A DNA stretch of 64,000 bases from the NCBI RefSeq assembly GCF_900113115.1, contig NZ_FOOF01000008.1, forward strand, positions 1 to 64,000. The letters run 5' to 3'. The first letter of the stretch is position 1. Every line of letters starts with the position of its first letter. This document shows positions 27,882 to 36,555 of this stretch, piece by piece. The notes under the pieces were generated by a model. That model was not told the origin of the DNA. It searched no databases and saw nothing but the letters and a program-made list of their open reading frames with translations. Both the position numbers and the translations under genes were made by a program. The DNA comes from Duganella sp. CF458 (GTDB lineage: Bacteria > Pseudomonadota > Gammaproteobacteria > Burkholderiales > Burkholderiaceae_D).

Positions 27882-29183
27882 ATGTCGATCGCAACGTGGG
27901 TGTTGCTGGGCGGGTTGATTCTGATCGCGATGATGCTGATCGGAACGCTGGTGACGCGCTTGCCGCTTAGTGGCGCGATGATCTACCTGGGGCTTGGCGT
28001 CTTGCTCAGCCCGTATGGCTTTGGCGTCTTGGATCTGGACCCCATTGCGCAAAGTGCCCCGCTGGAACTGGTCGCTGAGGCCGCGCTGCTGATCTCCTTG
28101 TTTTCTGTTGGATTGAAGCTCGAGGTGCCGATTCTTGATCGCCGATGGATCGCACCGTATCGCCTTGCCTTCCTGTCGATGGTGGTCACGGTAGGCGCGA
28201 TCGCCGCCATCGGGATGTTTGGCATGGGGTTGCCGCCTGGTATGGCAGTCTTGCTTGGGGGGATTCTGGCACCTACTGACCCGGTATTGGCATCGGCGGT
28301 CCAATCCCGGCCAGGGGATGAACATGATTCGATGCGTTTTAGCTTGGCCGGGGAGGGCGCACTCAATGATGGCACGGCGTTTCCGTTGGTCTTGTTGGGG
28401 CTAGGGATAATGCGACTACACGATCTGGGCGACTGGGGATGGTCCTGGTGGTTAGTGGATGTCTTGTGGTCGACGATCGGCGGCATGTTGATGGGGACGT
28501 TGATCGGCGCGCTACTGGGGAAGCTGGTCATCCACTTACGTACCAGACACCACAGCGCGATTGGCATGGATGAATTTCTATCGCTTGGCGTGATCGCCGT
28601 TGCGTTTGGTGCGGCCCAGAGCTGCCTGGCATCAGGCTTCTTGTCGGTCTTCTTCGCAGGCCTGGCGTTGCGGCGCGCACGCAATTTTCCGCTGGCGGGC
28701 ACGATGCCGCTGCCCCGGATTCCCAGTGCGCACGGGCACGACGCAGAAGATCCCGCGACCCATTCACATCACGCCAGTGGTGCCATGACACGGGCCGTCC
28801 TCGGATTCAATGAACAACTTGAACGGATCGCCGAACTTGGCATGGTCATGATGATTGGCGCCATGTTGCCCTCGGTTGGCAGCTTCATCAACCTGTGGTG
28901 GTTTGTACCCCTGATGTTCCTGGTCGTGCGCCCGGCGTCGGTTTTGCTTGGGATGGCTGGTGCCGGCGTGCCCCTGTACAGGCAGGTCCTGGTCGGTTGG
29001 CTCGGCATTCGGGGGATTGGCTCCTTTTATTACCTGGTGTTTGCCTTGAATCACGGCGTCGCCGAGGTGTTCGCACCAGAGTTGGTGAGTTTGACATTGG
29101 GTACGGTGGCTGCCTCGATTCTCGCCCATGGGATCACGGTGCAGCCGTTAATGACCTGGCACGAGCGGCATCCCGTGAAATAA
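27882..29183 (+). CDS. CPA1-type Na+(K+)/H+ antiporter
   Basis: A 433-aa inner-membrane protein with about 11-13 hydrophobic segments. It carries LAPTDPVLASAV, the ion-binding TDP motif, and SLAGEGALNDGTAFPLVLLG, the EGxxND-type motif of CPA1 exchangers. GWLGIRGIGSFYYLVFAL near the C-terminus matches the WxGxRG motif. It has a His-rich cytoplasmic loop (HGHDAEDPATHSHHASGAM) that may sense pH or metal. Function is exchange of Na+ or K+ for protons, for pH and salt balance. A frameshifted paralog is at 54817-56114. The start at 27882 gives a normal first helix; GAGGGGAGG precedes it. Confidence 0.87.
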   Translation: MSIATWVLLGGLILIAMMLIGTLVTRLPLSGAMIYLGLGVLLSPYGFGVLDLDPIAQSAPLELVAEAALLISLFSVGLKLEVPILDRRWIAPYRLAFLSMVVTVGAIAAIGMFGMGLPPGMAVLLGGILAPTDPVLASAVQSRPGDEHDSMRFSLAGEGALNDGTAFPLVLLGLGIMRLHDLGDWGWSWWLVDVLWSTIGGMLMGTLIGALLGKLVIHLRTRHHSAIGMDEFLSLGVIAVAFGAAQSCLASGFLSVFFAGLALRRARNFPLAGTMPLPRIPSAHGHDAEDPATHSHHASGAMTRAVLGFNEQLERIAELGMVMMIGAMLPSVGSFINLWWFVPLMFLVVRPASVLLGMAGAGVPLYRQVLVGWLGIRGIGSFYYLVFALNHGVAEVFAPELVSLTLGTVAASILAHGITVQPLMTWHERHPVK

Positions 29184-29254
29184 ACAGTCTGTTGTGGCGC
29201 GGCGCGTTGGCGCGACATGTACCGGTGCCTGGGGAGCGCGGAGCAGATAACGTT

Positions 29255-29485
29255 TCAATGATGGCGAGCGCGCAATTGCTGGGCGATGATCAAATGATTG
29301 GCCGAGGCGCGACGCCTGCACCATTCGCCAAAGAGCACCCGCTGCAACGTCGATTCGTCAATGCGTTGGTTGCGCAGGAATTCGACAGCATAGCGCCAGC
29401 CATGGGTACGTACCAGTTCGATCGCATGGTTCAGATGGCGAAACTGCTGGACGTCGTGCCGTCGATCAGAATAGATGGTTCTCAT
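29255..29485 (-). CDS. Small helical protein of the dispersed RV[LI] family (76 aa)
   Basis: The ATG at 29485 follows GGAGGGGTATC. The product MRTIYSDRRHDVQQFRHLNH continues AIELVRTHGWRYAVEFLR, then IDESTLQRVLFGEW and ASANHL. It is the closest relative of the gene at 40950-41162, with which it shares the -[IVA]-EST-LQRVLFGEW- block. A more distant copy is at 2175-2471. It is soluble and basic. Convergent with the antiporter. Function unknown. Confidence 0.7.
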   Translation of the reverse strand: MRTIYSDRRHDVQQFRHLNHAIELVRTHGWRYAVEFLRNQRIDESTLQRVLFGEWCRRRASANHLIIAQQLRARHH

Positions 29486-30479
29486 GATACCCCTCCCTGT
29501 ACATGGAAATGCAGTTTGGATCTGGAAGTCGTCAGCAATGAGCCCAAGTCGACCTATCCAGCAAACGCAATCCATGTCCAAAAGGGATCCGCACTGCGAA
29601 CTTACCAGACTAGCACATTGCGTATGCTCCAGCGATTGGGATTCTATATTGCGCCTGCTGGTAAGCGACCTGTGTTAGCGCGGGCGTGAGCCGGACCACG
29701 TCATGCTCCCTGCAACGAGGTGCAACGTTTCAGCAAACGTCAAGCAGTCAATGTTCGCGTGGAGCGAGTACGCCCTGTGGCCGACGTGGTGCATGGTGCG
29801 CCTGGTGGCAAGACCGTCACGGAGGCTTGATCGGAGAGCGGCGCTTTCAGCGCGTGGGATTGGCTGATGTGCGATCACAGTCGCGTGGTGGCGCGATCCA
29901 GGTATGCGCGATGCAGAAGGTAGGAAGAGCGTGCTGGTAGAAAAGTGGCCATGCCTCGCACCTGCGGGATACCATGTTGCGCCGGCCCCGCGTTGGTTTG
30001 TGGTGCAGGCGCTTGCAGCTTCTGTATGCGGGAGTCGGCGTCTTCAAACCGGTGGCAAATGATCCCAGTGTCTAACCGGAATTGGCTTGAAGGGTGACCG
30101 ACTGGGTCCGGGCGACCGCGTGCGCGAAGCTAATGCGCATGGCGGCGCACATGAGACCGTCGGCAGCAGCCATTGTCCGCACCCGACGTCGGTTCGCTTG
30201 CGCGCGGCGCGTGGCAAGGTCCCGCGCAGCGGCATGTTCGAACACGGCGTTCCTACGCTGAAAGGTGGATGCCTGCGACGCCCTGGCGGTGCGATGCAGT
30301 TGGTGCAGGATCAAGCATCGTGCATTGGCCTGCGCCAGGGCACACCTGCACCAAACCATGCATTGAAGCGTCGCGTGCCGTCGCGGATACATGGCAACGT
30401 TGGTGAGTACGACGGGAAGTTGTTGGAAATGAGCGACTGGTTGGCGACGAGAATGGGGCGATGGGTGTAGATTGCTAGG
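29486..30479. other. Intergenic stretch without a supported gene
   Basis: Almost 1 kb. Frames on both strands encode Arg/Ala/Gly-rich chains with no recognised family or good ribosome site. No terminal repeats or transposase fragments are visible. It is the largest unexplained gap in the window and may be old decayed coding sequence. Confidence 0.3.
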
Positions 30480-30701
30480 ATGTCACGTCGATTCGATCAT
30501 GCCACTGCGGTCAAGATTTCGGCAGCCTTGGCTGCCAGGGCCGCGTTTGGTGAACGGTTTGCCTACAATTCAGCGCACTTGGCCGGGCTGCTGTTGCCTT
30601 TGGTAAAAAAGGTATTTGTCCGCCCGGTGTGGCAAACGCGCGAGCGCCAGTCCATTGCCAGGCCACTGCCTGGCCGGCGGGTTGCAGGCAAACGTTCCTG
30701 A
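30480..30701 (+). CDS. Possible small basic protein (73 aa)
   Basis: An ATG at 30480 opens MSRRFDHATAVKISAALAAR, then AAFGERFAYNSAHLAGLLLP and LVKKVFVRP. The spacing of Ala/Leu, Gly, A-Y, L and V-KKVF loosely resembles the dispersed RV[LI] family, but the identity is weak. The ribosome site is poor (TAGG). It could be a divergent member or chance. The basic C-terminus (RERQSIARPLPGRR) is unlike the other members. Confidence 0.35.
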   Translation: MSRRFDHATAVKISAALAARAAFGERFAYNSAHLAGLLLPLVKKVFVRPVWQTRERQSIARPLPGRRVAGKRS

Positions 30702-30861
30702 CAAAGCATCGTTTGCATGGTGGGTGCAGCATAGACAGCAAGCGCCGGCCGGAATTGGTGGGGCCTGTTGGCAGGCATTCCGTTCGCATGAGGTATCCCG
30801 GCATCTCCGCCCGTTTCGGACTACCATACGACTAACAGCAACGTTACTGGGCCGGAGGCAG

Positions 30862-31128
30862 ATGATGGCCATTACCAATGCAATCCGGTATAAAGGTTTC
30901 TTCCTGGACTGCGAACCCGTTCAACAGGGTAACGCGTGCTTCGTGGCACAGGTCATCATCAGCCGTGAATGTGGTCAGGCATTGGACGAATATGCATTCC
31001 ATGACCTCTGGGTGGCGAGCGCGGCGGCGGAAGCGGTGTCCTATGCCAAGGCATGGGGCCGGGAGTGGATCGACGACCATCTCCAAGAGGCCGACGCGTG
31101 CGCCCGTTTAAGCGTACACTCAGTGTGA
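30862..31128 (+). CDS. Small hypothetical protein (88 aa)
   Basis: GGAGGCAG precedes ATG 30862 (an adjacent second ATG is at 30865). The product shows IRYKGFFLDCEPVQQGNA, then CFVAQVIISRE and a C-terminal helix with AEAVSYAKAWGREWIDDHL. The plan (a short beta-sheet beginning [YF]-[KR]-G-[YF], then a helix ending in W-ID) resembles the 73-76-aa paralogs at 10322 and 34250. It is likely a soluble alpha/beta protein. It is followed 22 bases later by the 105-aa gene, with which it may form an operon. Confidence 0.6.
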   Translation: MMAITNAIRYKGFFLDCEPVQQGNACFVAQVIISRECGQALDEYAFHDLWVASAAAEAVSYAKAWGREWIDDHLQEADACARLSVHSV

Positions 31129-31150
31129 GTCACCAAACAGGAGAACCGTC

Positions 31151-31468
31151 ATGAAAGATTCTGGACCGGAATTCTCCTTCCGCGGCTTGCCACTGAGCGC
31201 CGAACAGGAATCTGAAATTCAACACTACATTCACCAACGGAAAAAGCGCGGCTTGCGGCCGGATGTTGAAGAGCTGCGCGCCATGGTGCACGACATGCTG
31301 GAGCCCCCCGCTAGCGAGAATCCAGGTGAGCGGGCAGAAGCGGACGGCGCACATGCCGACGCGGAACGCGCTGCCGGCCTGGTCGACAACGGCGGCGACC
31401 CGATCACCGCGCGCGAAGAACGCACGGCTGCCCGTGAGGCCGAAGCGATGAAGCATTCAACGTCGTAA
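31151..31468 (+). CDS. Acidic hypothetical protein (105 aa), desaturase module copy A
   Basis: CAGGAGAACCGTC precedes the ATG. The product begins MKDSGPEFSFRGLPLSAEQE and continues with IHQRKKRGLRPDVEELRAMV and an acidic Ala-rich tail (REERTAAREAEAMKHSTS). The paralog at 37640-37957 aligns over its whole length. Two truncated relatives, at 41348-41446 and 52582-52719, flank the violacein block. The central helix and disordered, charged tail suggest a small binding protein. No family recognised. Confidence 0.7.
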   Translation: MKDSGPEFSFRGLPLSAEQESEIQHYIHQRKKRGLRPDVEELRAMVHDMLEPPASENPGERAEADGAHADAERAAGLVDNGGDPITAREERTAAREAEAMKHSTS

Positions 31469-31625
31469 GGGCTCGGCCTGCGGGTGCTGCGCGGAGGAGT
31501 GACAGTAATGTTCCACCATCGACACATCGATGGTGCATGAGAGTGTCGACCAGCATTGCAAGCTATGTGTATTAGTGTAGGCGATTCCGAAACCATTAGG
31601 TGAACGTCGCTTGTGAGCGTATAGT

Positions 31626-31709
31626 GGGTAACAGGTACCCAGCCAACATTCTCAGTTTGTGCCGGTCTTCCTCAGCATTGCAGCGTGACAGCGCAATCGC
31701 GTCAAAGCC
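31626..31709 (+). ncRNA. Conserved leader element upstream of desaturase module A
   Basis: This non-coding stretch contains the hairpin arms GGGTA and TACCC (31626-31640), then a block (31656-31709) that I read as identical over 54 bases to 38123-38176, upstream of the second module. Flanking coding sequences differ at many positions, so this block is under stronger constraint than the genes. Because it lies 130-180 bases before the 212-aa gene in both copies, a 5' leader RNA controlling the operon is my main reading. A small antisense ORF is the alternative. Confidence 0.5.
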
Positions 31710-31837
31710 CCTCAACGCCGTGAAGTGGTGTATTTCTGCGACTGGTACGCTGATGTCGTGCCGCGCCGGAAAGGTGGGTCTGCTCGTTGCTAACGCCCTT
31801 CCGAGTCTGTTCCTGAACGCGAGCGAAGGAGTGCGCC

Positions 31838-32476
31838 ATGCGCCGACATTCAACATCGTGGTTCCAGGGATGGAAAATTCTGCTGAGGTGTGCCGAATTC
31901 AGGTGCCAGGACGGATCGCTGAAGTTCGCGTCCACCGCCATCCTCAAACATAGAGCGCCGACGGCGGATTGCACGAGCCTTCAGTGGCCGGGCAAGATGA
32001 CGCGATCGATTGTTTTTCCGCAGGACGCATTCGGCTCCTGTGAAGACGCCAATATCGATGCGATGGCGAAGGCCCGACGTCAAATCCTGGTAATGAATGG
32101 GAGCACGGATAGCCGTGGGAGAAAGATTATGGACAGTGCGGACAACACAGATGCGCGTCAGGAGTCCGATGAAAGCCTGGCTGCGCAATATGAGATCTCG
32201 TTCGATGGGAAAAGGTACGCATTCCGGCAGCACCGCTACGACGTGTTCCTGGATGCCTTGCGCTATGCGATCGCGGAACACGCCAAAGAAGGCTTCTTGC
32301 AGGACGAGGCGTTCCAACCGAGCTGGGTGGCCGCATACCGGCCCACCGACGAAGACGAAGGCACGATGAGAGTGCATGGTATTGACTATATCGAGGGCCA
32401 CTTCCTTTACGGTGGCTATCGATACGGTCAACTGTGTGACGCGGTCGCGTTTGCCGCCGAACATCCGAACTTGTAG
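31838..32476 (+). CDS. 212-aa protein with tandem Y-x-Y/DA-x2-YA repeats, copy A
   Basis: GAAGGA precedes ATG 31838. The C-terminal half holds two related units: FDGKRYAFRQHRYDVFLDAL followed by RYA (about residues 125-147), and IEGHFLYGGYRYGQLCDAVA followed by FAA (about residues 188-210). The same unit occurs twice in the protein at 35247-35777. The N-half includes FQGWKILLRCAEFRCQDG and is conserved in the paralog at 38305, which argues for this start over the internal ATG at 32129. It is 26 bases upstream of the desaturase gene. The function is unknown. A cytoplasmic accessory or regulatory protein for the desaturase is inference. Confidence 0.65.
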   Translation: MRRHSTSWFQGWKILLRCAEFRCQDGSLKFASTAILKHRAPTADCTSLQWPGKMTRSIVFPQDAFGSCEDANIDAMAKARRQILVMNGSTDSRGRKIMDSADNTDARQESDESLAAQYEISFDGKRYAFRQHRYDVFLDALRYAIAEHAKEGFLQDEAFQPSWVAAYRPTDEDEGTMRVHGIDYIEGHFLYGGYRYGQLCDAVAFAAEHPNL

Positions 32477-32502
32477 GGCCGTGGTCGCGAAGGAGCGCCG
32501 GT

Positions 32503-33687
32503 ATGGAGCAGTATCTGCAATGGATGGCCGAAGGATTGCTTGCGTTGAGCTGGTGGAAGCTGCTGCTGATCGGGCTGGTGATGACGCATGTGACGATCGT
32601 CGCGGTGACGGTCTACCTGCACCGGTGCCAGACGCATCGTTCGCTGACATTGCGCCCGCTCGTGGCCCATTGTTTCCGCTTCTGGCTATGGCTGACGACA
32701 GGGATGGTGACGCGCGAGTGGGTGGCGGTGCATCGTTGCCACCACGCCCATTGTGAAACCGAGAAGGATCCGCACAGCCCGGTGGTCGTCGGGATCAACC
32801 AGGTTCTGTGGCGTGGGGCTGAACTGTACCGGGACGCGACAAGTGACCCCACGCTGGTGGATCGCTACGGCGGTGGGGGACCGGCTGATTGGCTGGAACG
32901 ACGGATCTACGGCCGCTACACTTGGCAAGGCGTCGGCTTGCTGCTACTGATCGAACTGGTCTTATTCGGGGCGCCAGGTTTGACGCTGTGGGCTTGCCAG
33001 ATGATGTGGATTCCGTTCCTGGCCGCCGGGGTTGTCAACGGCTTGGGGCACTTTGCCGGCTACCGCAATTACGACTGCAAGGAGGCCGCCACCAACATCG
33101 TTCCGTTTGGCCTGCTGATTGGCGGGGAAGAGCTGCACAACAACCATCACACTTTCCCGACTTCTGCAAAATTCTCGGTTCGCTGGTTCGAACTCGATAT
33201 CGGCTGGGCCTATATCAGCCTGTTGCGGTGGTTACGCTTGGCAACGCTGCGCCAGCCGCCAGAGCGCTTGAGGCGATGCGCAGGGCAGTTCGTGCCGACT
33301 CCGGTGACCTTGACGCTGGTACTGGGCAATCGTGCAGTGCTGATGCGCGAACTGACAGTCCTGACTTTGGACGTGTATCGGGCTGAACGCATGGGACTGG
33401 CGCAGATGATCCCCCACGCGGCGTTGGTCCAGACGAAGCGCTTGCTGCGGCGCGCACCGTGTCGGCTCACCGGAACGCAAAAGGTGGAGCTGGAACTGGT
33501 GATCGTACACAGCACACGACTCAATACCATGCATGTAGCGCGGCAGGCGCTGGAGAAGTTATGGGAACGTTCGCCGGCAACGCAGGAAGAACTCCTGACA
33601 GTCCTGCAAACCTGGTGCGTGGATGCGGAGCGTTCGGGTCCGCGCCCCTTGCAGCGATTTGCCCGGCAATTGGCAAGTTATGGGTAG
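32503..33687 (+). CDS. Membrane fatty-acid desaturase (acyl-CoA/acyl-lipid type), copy A
   Basis: A 394-aa integral-membrane di-iron enzyme. The three histidine boxes are visible: HRCQTHRS (about residues 46-53), HRCHHAHC (about residues 76-83), and HNNHHTFP (about residues 211-218). Membrane segments lie around LLALSWWKLLLIGLVMTHVT and LLLLIELVLFGAPGLTLWAC. Such enzymes introduce a double bond into acyl chains, raising membrane fluidity, typically in the cold. The C-terminal 130 residues after the barrel are a helical extension not needed for the fold. AAGGAG precedes the ATG. The paralog at 38970 is very similar. The four-base gap to the following 97-aa gene shows an operon. Confidence 0.88.
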   Translation: MEQYLQWMAEGLLALSWWKLLLIGLVMTHVTIVAVTVYLHRCQTHRSLTLRPLVAHCFRFWLWLTTGMVTREWVAVHRCHHAHCETEKDPHSPVVVGINQVLWRGAELYRDATSDPTLVDRYGGGGPADWLERRIYGRYTWQGVGLLLLIELVLFGAPGLTLWACQMMWIPFLAAGVVNGLGHFAGYRNYDCKEAATNIVPFGLLIGGEELHNNHHTFPTSAKFSVRWFELDIGWAYISLLRWLRLATLRQPPERLRRCAGQFVPTPVTLTLVLGNRAVLMRELTVLTLDVYRAERMGLAQMIPHAALVQTKRLLRRAPCRLTGTQKVELELVIVHSTRLNTMHVARQALEKLWERSPATQEELLTVLQTWCVDAERSGPRPLQRFARQLASYG

Positions 33688-33691
33688 TGAT

Positions 33692-33985
33692 ATGAATCTT
33701 GCATTGATCCACTCAACGGCGTGCCGGGAATTGCTCAATGAAGGAGACCTGGAGGACGCTGTGCGCTATTGCATCGCCCAAGGCATTGAACCACCGGTCC
33801 CGCCATGCACTAGGCTCTCCACCGCCTACGAGCGGTGCGTGGACGTGGCAAAAGAAACCTTGTCAGACTACGGTTGGTGGGAGAAACGATTAAAGGTCCG
33901 CAGTACGCGTGAACGCAGGCAAGCTGAAATGCAGGAAAAATCAGTTGCGAAGTCCCGGTCGCCCTCCGGTGCGGCCACACGCTGA
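33692..33985 (+). CDS. Small protein following desaturase A (97 aa)
   Basis: It starts four bases after the desaturase stop, so the two are likely co-translated. The product MNLALIHSTACRELLNEGDL continues EDAVRYCIAQGIEPPVPPC, then ETLSDYGWWEKRLKVR and a basic tail. The paralog at 40159 keeps the core almost unchanged but has an unrelated tail, so the first 75 residues are the functional part. It is soluble and helical. The strict linkage to the desaturase in both copies suggests a helper or regulator, by inference. Confidence 0.7.
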   Translation: MNLALIHSTACRELLNEGDLEDAVRYCIAQGIEPPVPPCTRLSTAYERCVDVAKETLSDYGWWEKRLKVRSTRERRQAEMQEKSVAKSRSPSGAATR

Positions 33986-34249
33986 TGCGATCACTTACGC
34001 CAGCTGGCGCCGGCCTGGCGATGTCTTGGCGAGATGGGTCCCGCAGTGCTCCAGCGTCCAAGGAACGATTCCAAGGTACGCGGGCCTGGCGTACATCGTG
34101 TGCCGAGACGGATGCATTCAACCCATGTGGCAGTCGCGTGGCGCCTGCGCCGAGACACGGGGGGCAGGTGCTCGATAGTGTGAGCGTGGCGTTCGACGAG
34201 GGCCAGAAGTCCCGCAGCAATGGGGCGCGACGTCACGAAGGAGCCGGAT

Positions 34250-34480
34250 GTGCAACGCTATCGTGGTTACGAAATTGACTGTTCGACCGTCAGGGCGACT
34301 TTGGGCAAGCCTAGCGCAAAATGGTACTGCCGATTGAGCATCAGGAAAGTCGGTGATCCAATCCCGACGCGATACCAAGTAACAGTGATTGCCTGGACCA
34401 TGCGCTCGGCGAGTGTGCTCGGCCTGCATCGTGCGAAGGAGCGCATCGATGATGCGCTCGGAATCGAAATGCCTGCTTGA
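34250..34480 (+). CDS. Small hypothetical protein (76 aa), paralog of 10322
   Basis: A GTG start at 34250 is chosen because AAGGAG lies six bases upstream. The product begins MQRYRGYEIDCSTVRATLGK, then KWYCRLSIRKVGDPIPTRYQ and a helix ending KERIDDALGIEMPA. It aligns end to end with the 73-aa protein at 10322-10543. The conserved YR-[SG]-[HY]-EI-[ND]-C start and LGKP-[TS]-A-[RK]-W motif define the family. Function unknown; it is convergent with the response regulator gene. Confidence 0.65.
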   Translation: MQRYRGYEIDCSTVRATLGKPSAKWYCRLSIRKVGDPIPTRYQVTVIAWTMRSASVLGLHRAKERIDDALGIEMPA

Positions 34481-34494
34481 GATCCTCCCCGCGT

Positions 34495-35037
34495 TCAGTG
34501 ACCAGAGTGGTAGGGCGCGGCACTGGTTAATGCAACATGCGGTAGCGCTGTGTTCCGGGGCTGCCGGCGGTACCGATCGCGCGAAGAGGGAGGACGTAAC
34601 GCTGCTTGCGGGCGAAAGACGAGCGCCGGGAGAAGGCGGCATGCGATCTCTACTAGGTCGAGACTCTGCTGCCAAAGCGCGATCAACGCAAGCAATTCTT
34701 CCAAAGCTACGGGCTTCGTCAGGCGGGATACCATGTGTGCGTGTGCCATGGCTTCTCGACTACCGGGGCCATCCCAACCGGTCCATGCAACAATGGGAAG
34801 TTCAGCGCATTGGGGAAGGGCATGCATGGCAATCGCGGTTTCATAACCATCCATGTCAGGCATTTGGATGTCGAGGAACACGATATCCGCAGGCCAGATG
34901 GCGAGCAAGGCTACCGCTGAAGCGCCGTCATAGGCGACCCTATGGTCGATGTGATGGAGACTCAGAAACTGGGAAACCATGTCGACGGCATCCTTGTTGT
35001 CGTCGACCAGCAGCACCCGGGCTTTGATGTGATTCAT
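34495..35037 (-). CDS. Single-domain response regulator (180 aa)
   Basis: A CheY-like receiver: VLLVDDNKDAVDMVSQFLSL at the start with the acidic pair, the phospho-acceptor in VFLDIQMPDMDGYE (about Asp55), and LTKPVALEELLALIAL with the conserved Lys. There is no DNA-binding domain. The last 60 residues are low-complexity and Arg-rich, unlike a receiver, and may be a decayed extension. AAGGACAGAGCC precedes the ATG. It likely relays phosphate from one of the orphan kinases in this window (7383 or 15726), but the pairing cannot be read from position. Confidence 0.82.
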   Translation of the reverse strand: MNHIKARVLLVDDNKDAVDMVSQFLSLHHIDHRVAYDGASAVALLAIWPADIVFLDIQMPDMDGYETAIAMHALPQCAELPIVAWTGWDGPGSREAMAHAHMVSRLTKPVALEELLALIALWQQSLDLVEIACRLLPALVFRPQAALRPPSSRDRYRRQPRNTALPHVALTSAAPYHSGH

Positions 35038-35117
35038 GGCTCTGTCCTTGCGTCATCGCGACTCCTTCGCGACGGGCTAGAGAGAGGAAATGGCTTAATG
35101 GGCTGGAAATTTAGGTT

Positions 35118-35130
35118 ACACGAATCGTGT
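35118..35130. promoter_or_regulatory. Perfect short palindrome between two minus-strand genes
   Basis: ACACGA and TCGTGT are exact inverted repeats around a single A. The element lies about 80 bases upstream of the response-regulator start at 35037 and downstream of the gene ending at 35247. It could be an operator of the regulator gene or a short 3' hairpin. Confidence 0.3.
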
Positions 35131-35246
35131 CATGGGCTCCGCACGTATCGAGGTGACGCATGATGAAAAAGCCGGATGCTAACGAGAGATTGGGCAAGGC
35201 GTAGCGGCGTTGCCCTATACCCGGCCGAAGTTCGCCCGGTGTCTGC

Positions 35247-35777
35247 TCATTTGCGCCGCAGGTTACGTTTGAACAGGAGGGGCGTCGGGGCATTTTCGGG
35301 AAAGATGTCGTAGTGCCCAATGCGCCCCGTGGGGCGAATCTTCAGGGTTTTTCCCTTCCCGTCGACCATGTGGCGCGCGTGAAGTAGATTCAAATGATGC
35401 GCAGAGTGCGCGATCTTCAGGTTGTGTTGGCAAACGTCGTGTCCAGGTGCGAGGCGGGCGAAGGCGCAGGCGTCGCCCAGGCAATCGTAGCGATAAGTAC
35501 CATAGAAATAATGTCCTGCAATAAATACGATACCGAACTGCTGCATCAGCAGAAGATCGTCGGCTGAAGGTGACGAAACTCGCTTCGCGGGTACAGCCTG
35601 TGTTGAAGGTGGCGCACTGGAAGGGTGAATGAGCATGAGCTGCGCGTAATTGTAGGCGTCGACAAAGTTCTCGTACGCGTAGCCACGATACAGGTAGTTT
35701 CGCCCATTGAACCGGATAGAGCCTGGGCCAGAACCAAATGTGCCTGTCGCACGTCGATAGTAGTGATAAGTTGCCAT
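35247..35777 (-). CDS. Hypothetical protein with two Y-x-Y/DA-x2-YA repeat units (176 aa)
   Basis: Two related units are visible: IRFNGRNYLYRGYAYENFVD followed by AYNYAQL (about residues 21-47), and GHYFYGTYRYDCLGDACAFA (about residues 90-109). They match the tandem units in the 212-aa proteins at 31838 and 38305. The C-terminal 65 residues (HDVCQHNLKIAHSAHHLNLL, then the basic RPTGRIGHYDIF) are unique. The ribosome site at 35777 is weak. No signal peptide or membrane helix. The family is unrecognised; the repeat suggests a small repeated binding fold. Confidence 0.6.
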   Translation of the reverse strand: MATYHYYRRATGTFGSGPGSIRFNGRNYLYRGYAYENFVDAYNYAQLMLIHPSSAPPSTQAVPAKRVSSPSADDLLLMQQFGIVFIAGHYFYGTYRYDCLGDACAFARLAPGHDVCQHNLKIAHSAHHLNLLHARHMVDGKGKTLKIRPTGRIGHYDIFPENAPTPLLFKRNLRRK

Positions 35778-36230
35778 GCCAACACACTAGCTGCGTCGTC
35801 GCTGTTCCTGCAGCGCCCGCATCAGACAAATTGCCACGAAAGCGGAGAATTCAGTGTACGCCCATTCGCAGCTTTTCGCTTGGCGGCGCTGACGTGTCTC
35901 GCTGTGCTAGCGACCGCTAGAACATTCCACATCTCACGGCAGGTATCAGCGCTACTGTCGGCGGCCATGGCCTGCGGAGGGTGGGACGACGGTGCCAGGG
36001 AAGATTGGCTCATTGTCGCAGGTGGCTTCGATCTTGACTGGCGTCGCGTGGTTGGCTGGTCGACGTAGCCCACCATGCCATGTCAGTGTCGGACGCCGAC
36101 CCGTACGCGGATGGCACATCGGGCGCCCTTACGCGCCCATAACATGATGTCGCCGTCCGCATTCGTAGGGGAACGGCGGCAAACAGGAAGGACAAGTAGT
36201 GAAGGTACATGTTGCTAGCTATTGATTCAA
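35778..36230. other. Intergenic stretch without a supported gene
   Basis: About 450 bases. The missing 5' part of the truncated HicB would be expected here, but no in-frame match exists. Short frames on both strands are not protein-like. It is probably a recombination junction near the IS3 remnant. Confidence 0.3.
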
Positions 36231-36503
36231 ATGTTCCGGGGCGAATTTCTCGGCCTGAATGGGGGCGCCGATTTTTACGCGAAGGACGTCAAGGGCTTGC
36301 TACGAGAAGGGAAGATTTCGCTAAGACTTTTTCTTGACGCATGTGCTGAGGACGGCGTCGAGCCGCGTAAGAGTTTTTCGGGTAAGTTTTCTCTGCGGGT
36401 GGATCCGCCGATCCACGAGGCCGTCGCCATCGCCGCCGCCGCGCATGGCAAGAGCCTCAGTCAATGGGCAGAGGACGTCCTAAGTAAGGCGGCGCTCGCC
36501 TAG
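36231..36503 (+). CDS. hicB: HicB-like antitoxin, N-terminally truncated, no HicA
   Basis: The product (about 90 aa) contains FRGEFLGLNGGADFYAKDVK and LFLDACAEDGVEPRKSFSGK, then FSLRVDPPIHEAVAIAAAAH and GKSLSQWAEDVLSKAALA. The end is the ribbon-helix-helix DNA-binding part typical of HicB, and PRKSFSGKFSLRV is the usual linker. The first beta-strands of the HicB partial-RNase-H fold (MxYKGYxAxIEYD) are missing and no hicA lies upstream. It is therefore an orphan or remnant. It is adjacent to IS3 remains at 36556, which may explain the loss. Confidence 0.65.
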   Translation: MFRGEFLGLNGGADFYAKDVKGLLREGKISLRLFLDACAEDGVEPRKSFSGKFSLRVDPPIHEAVAIAAAAHGKSLSQWAEDVLSKAALA

Positions 36504-36555
36504 AGTGTCATGAGTAGCTAACTGAGGTGTACTGTCAATGGTGGACATTCTCGTC

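Noticed and set aside
31596..31856. A minus-strand protein over the conserved 54-base element
   Set aside because: Copy B has a frameshift and early stop right after the conserved part, so a protein explanation requires one copy to be broken. Kept only as the alternative to a leader RNA.
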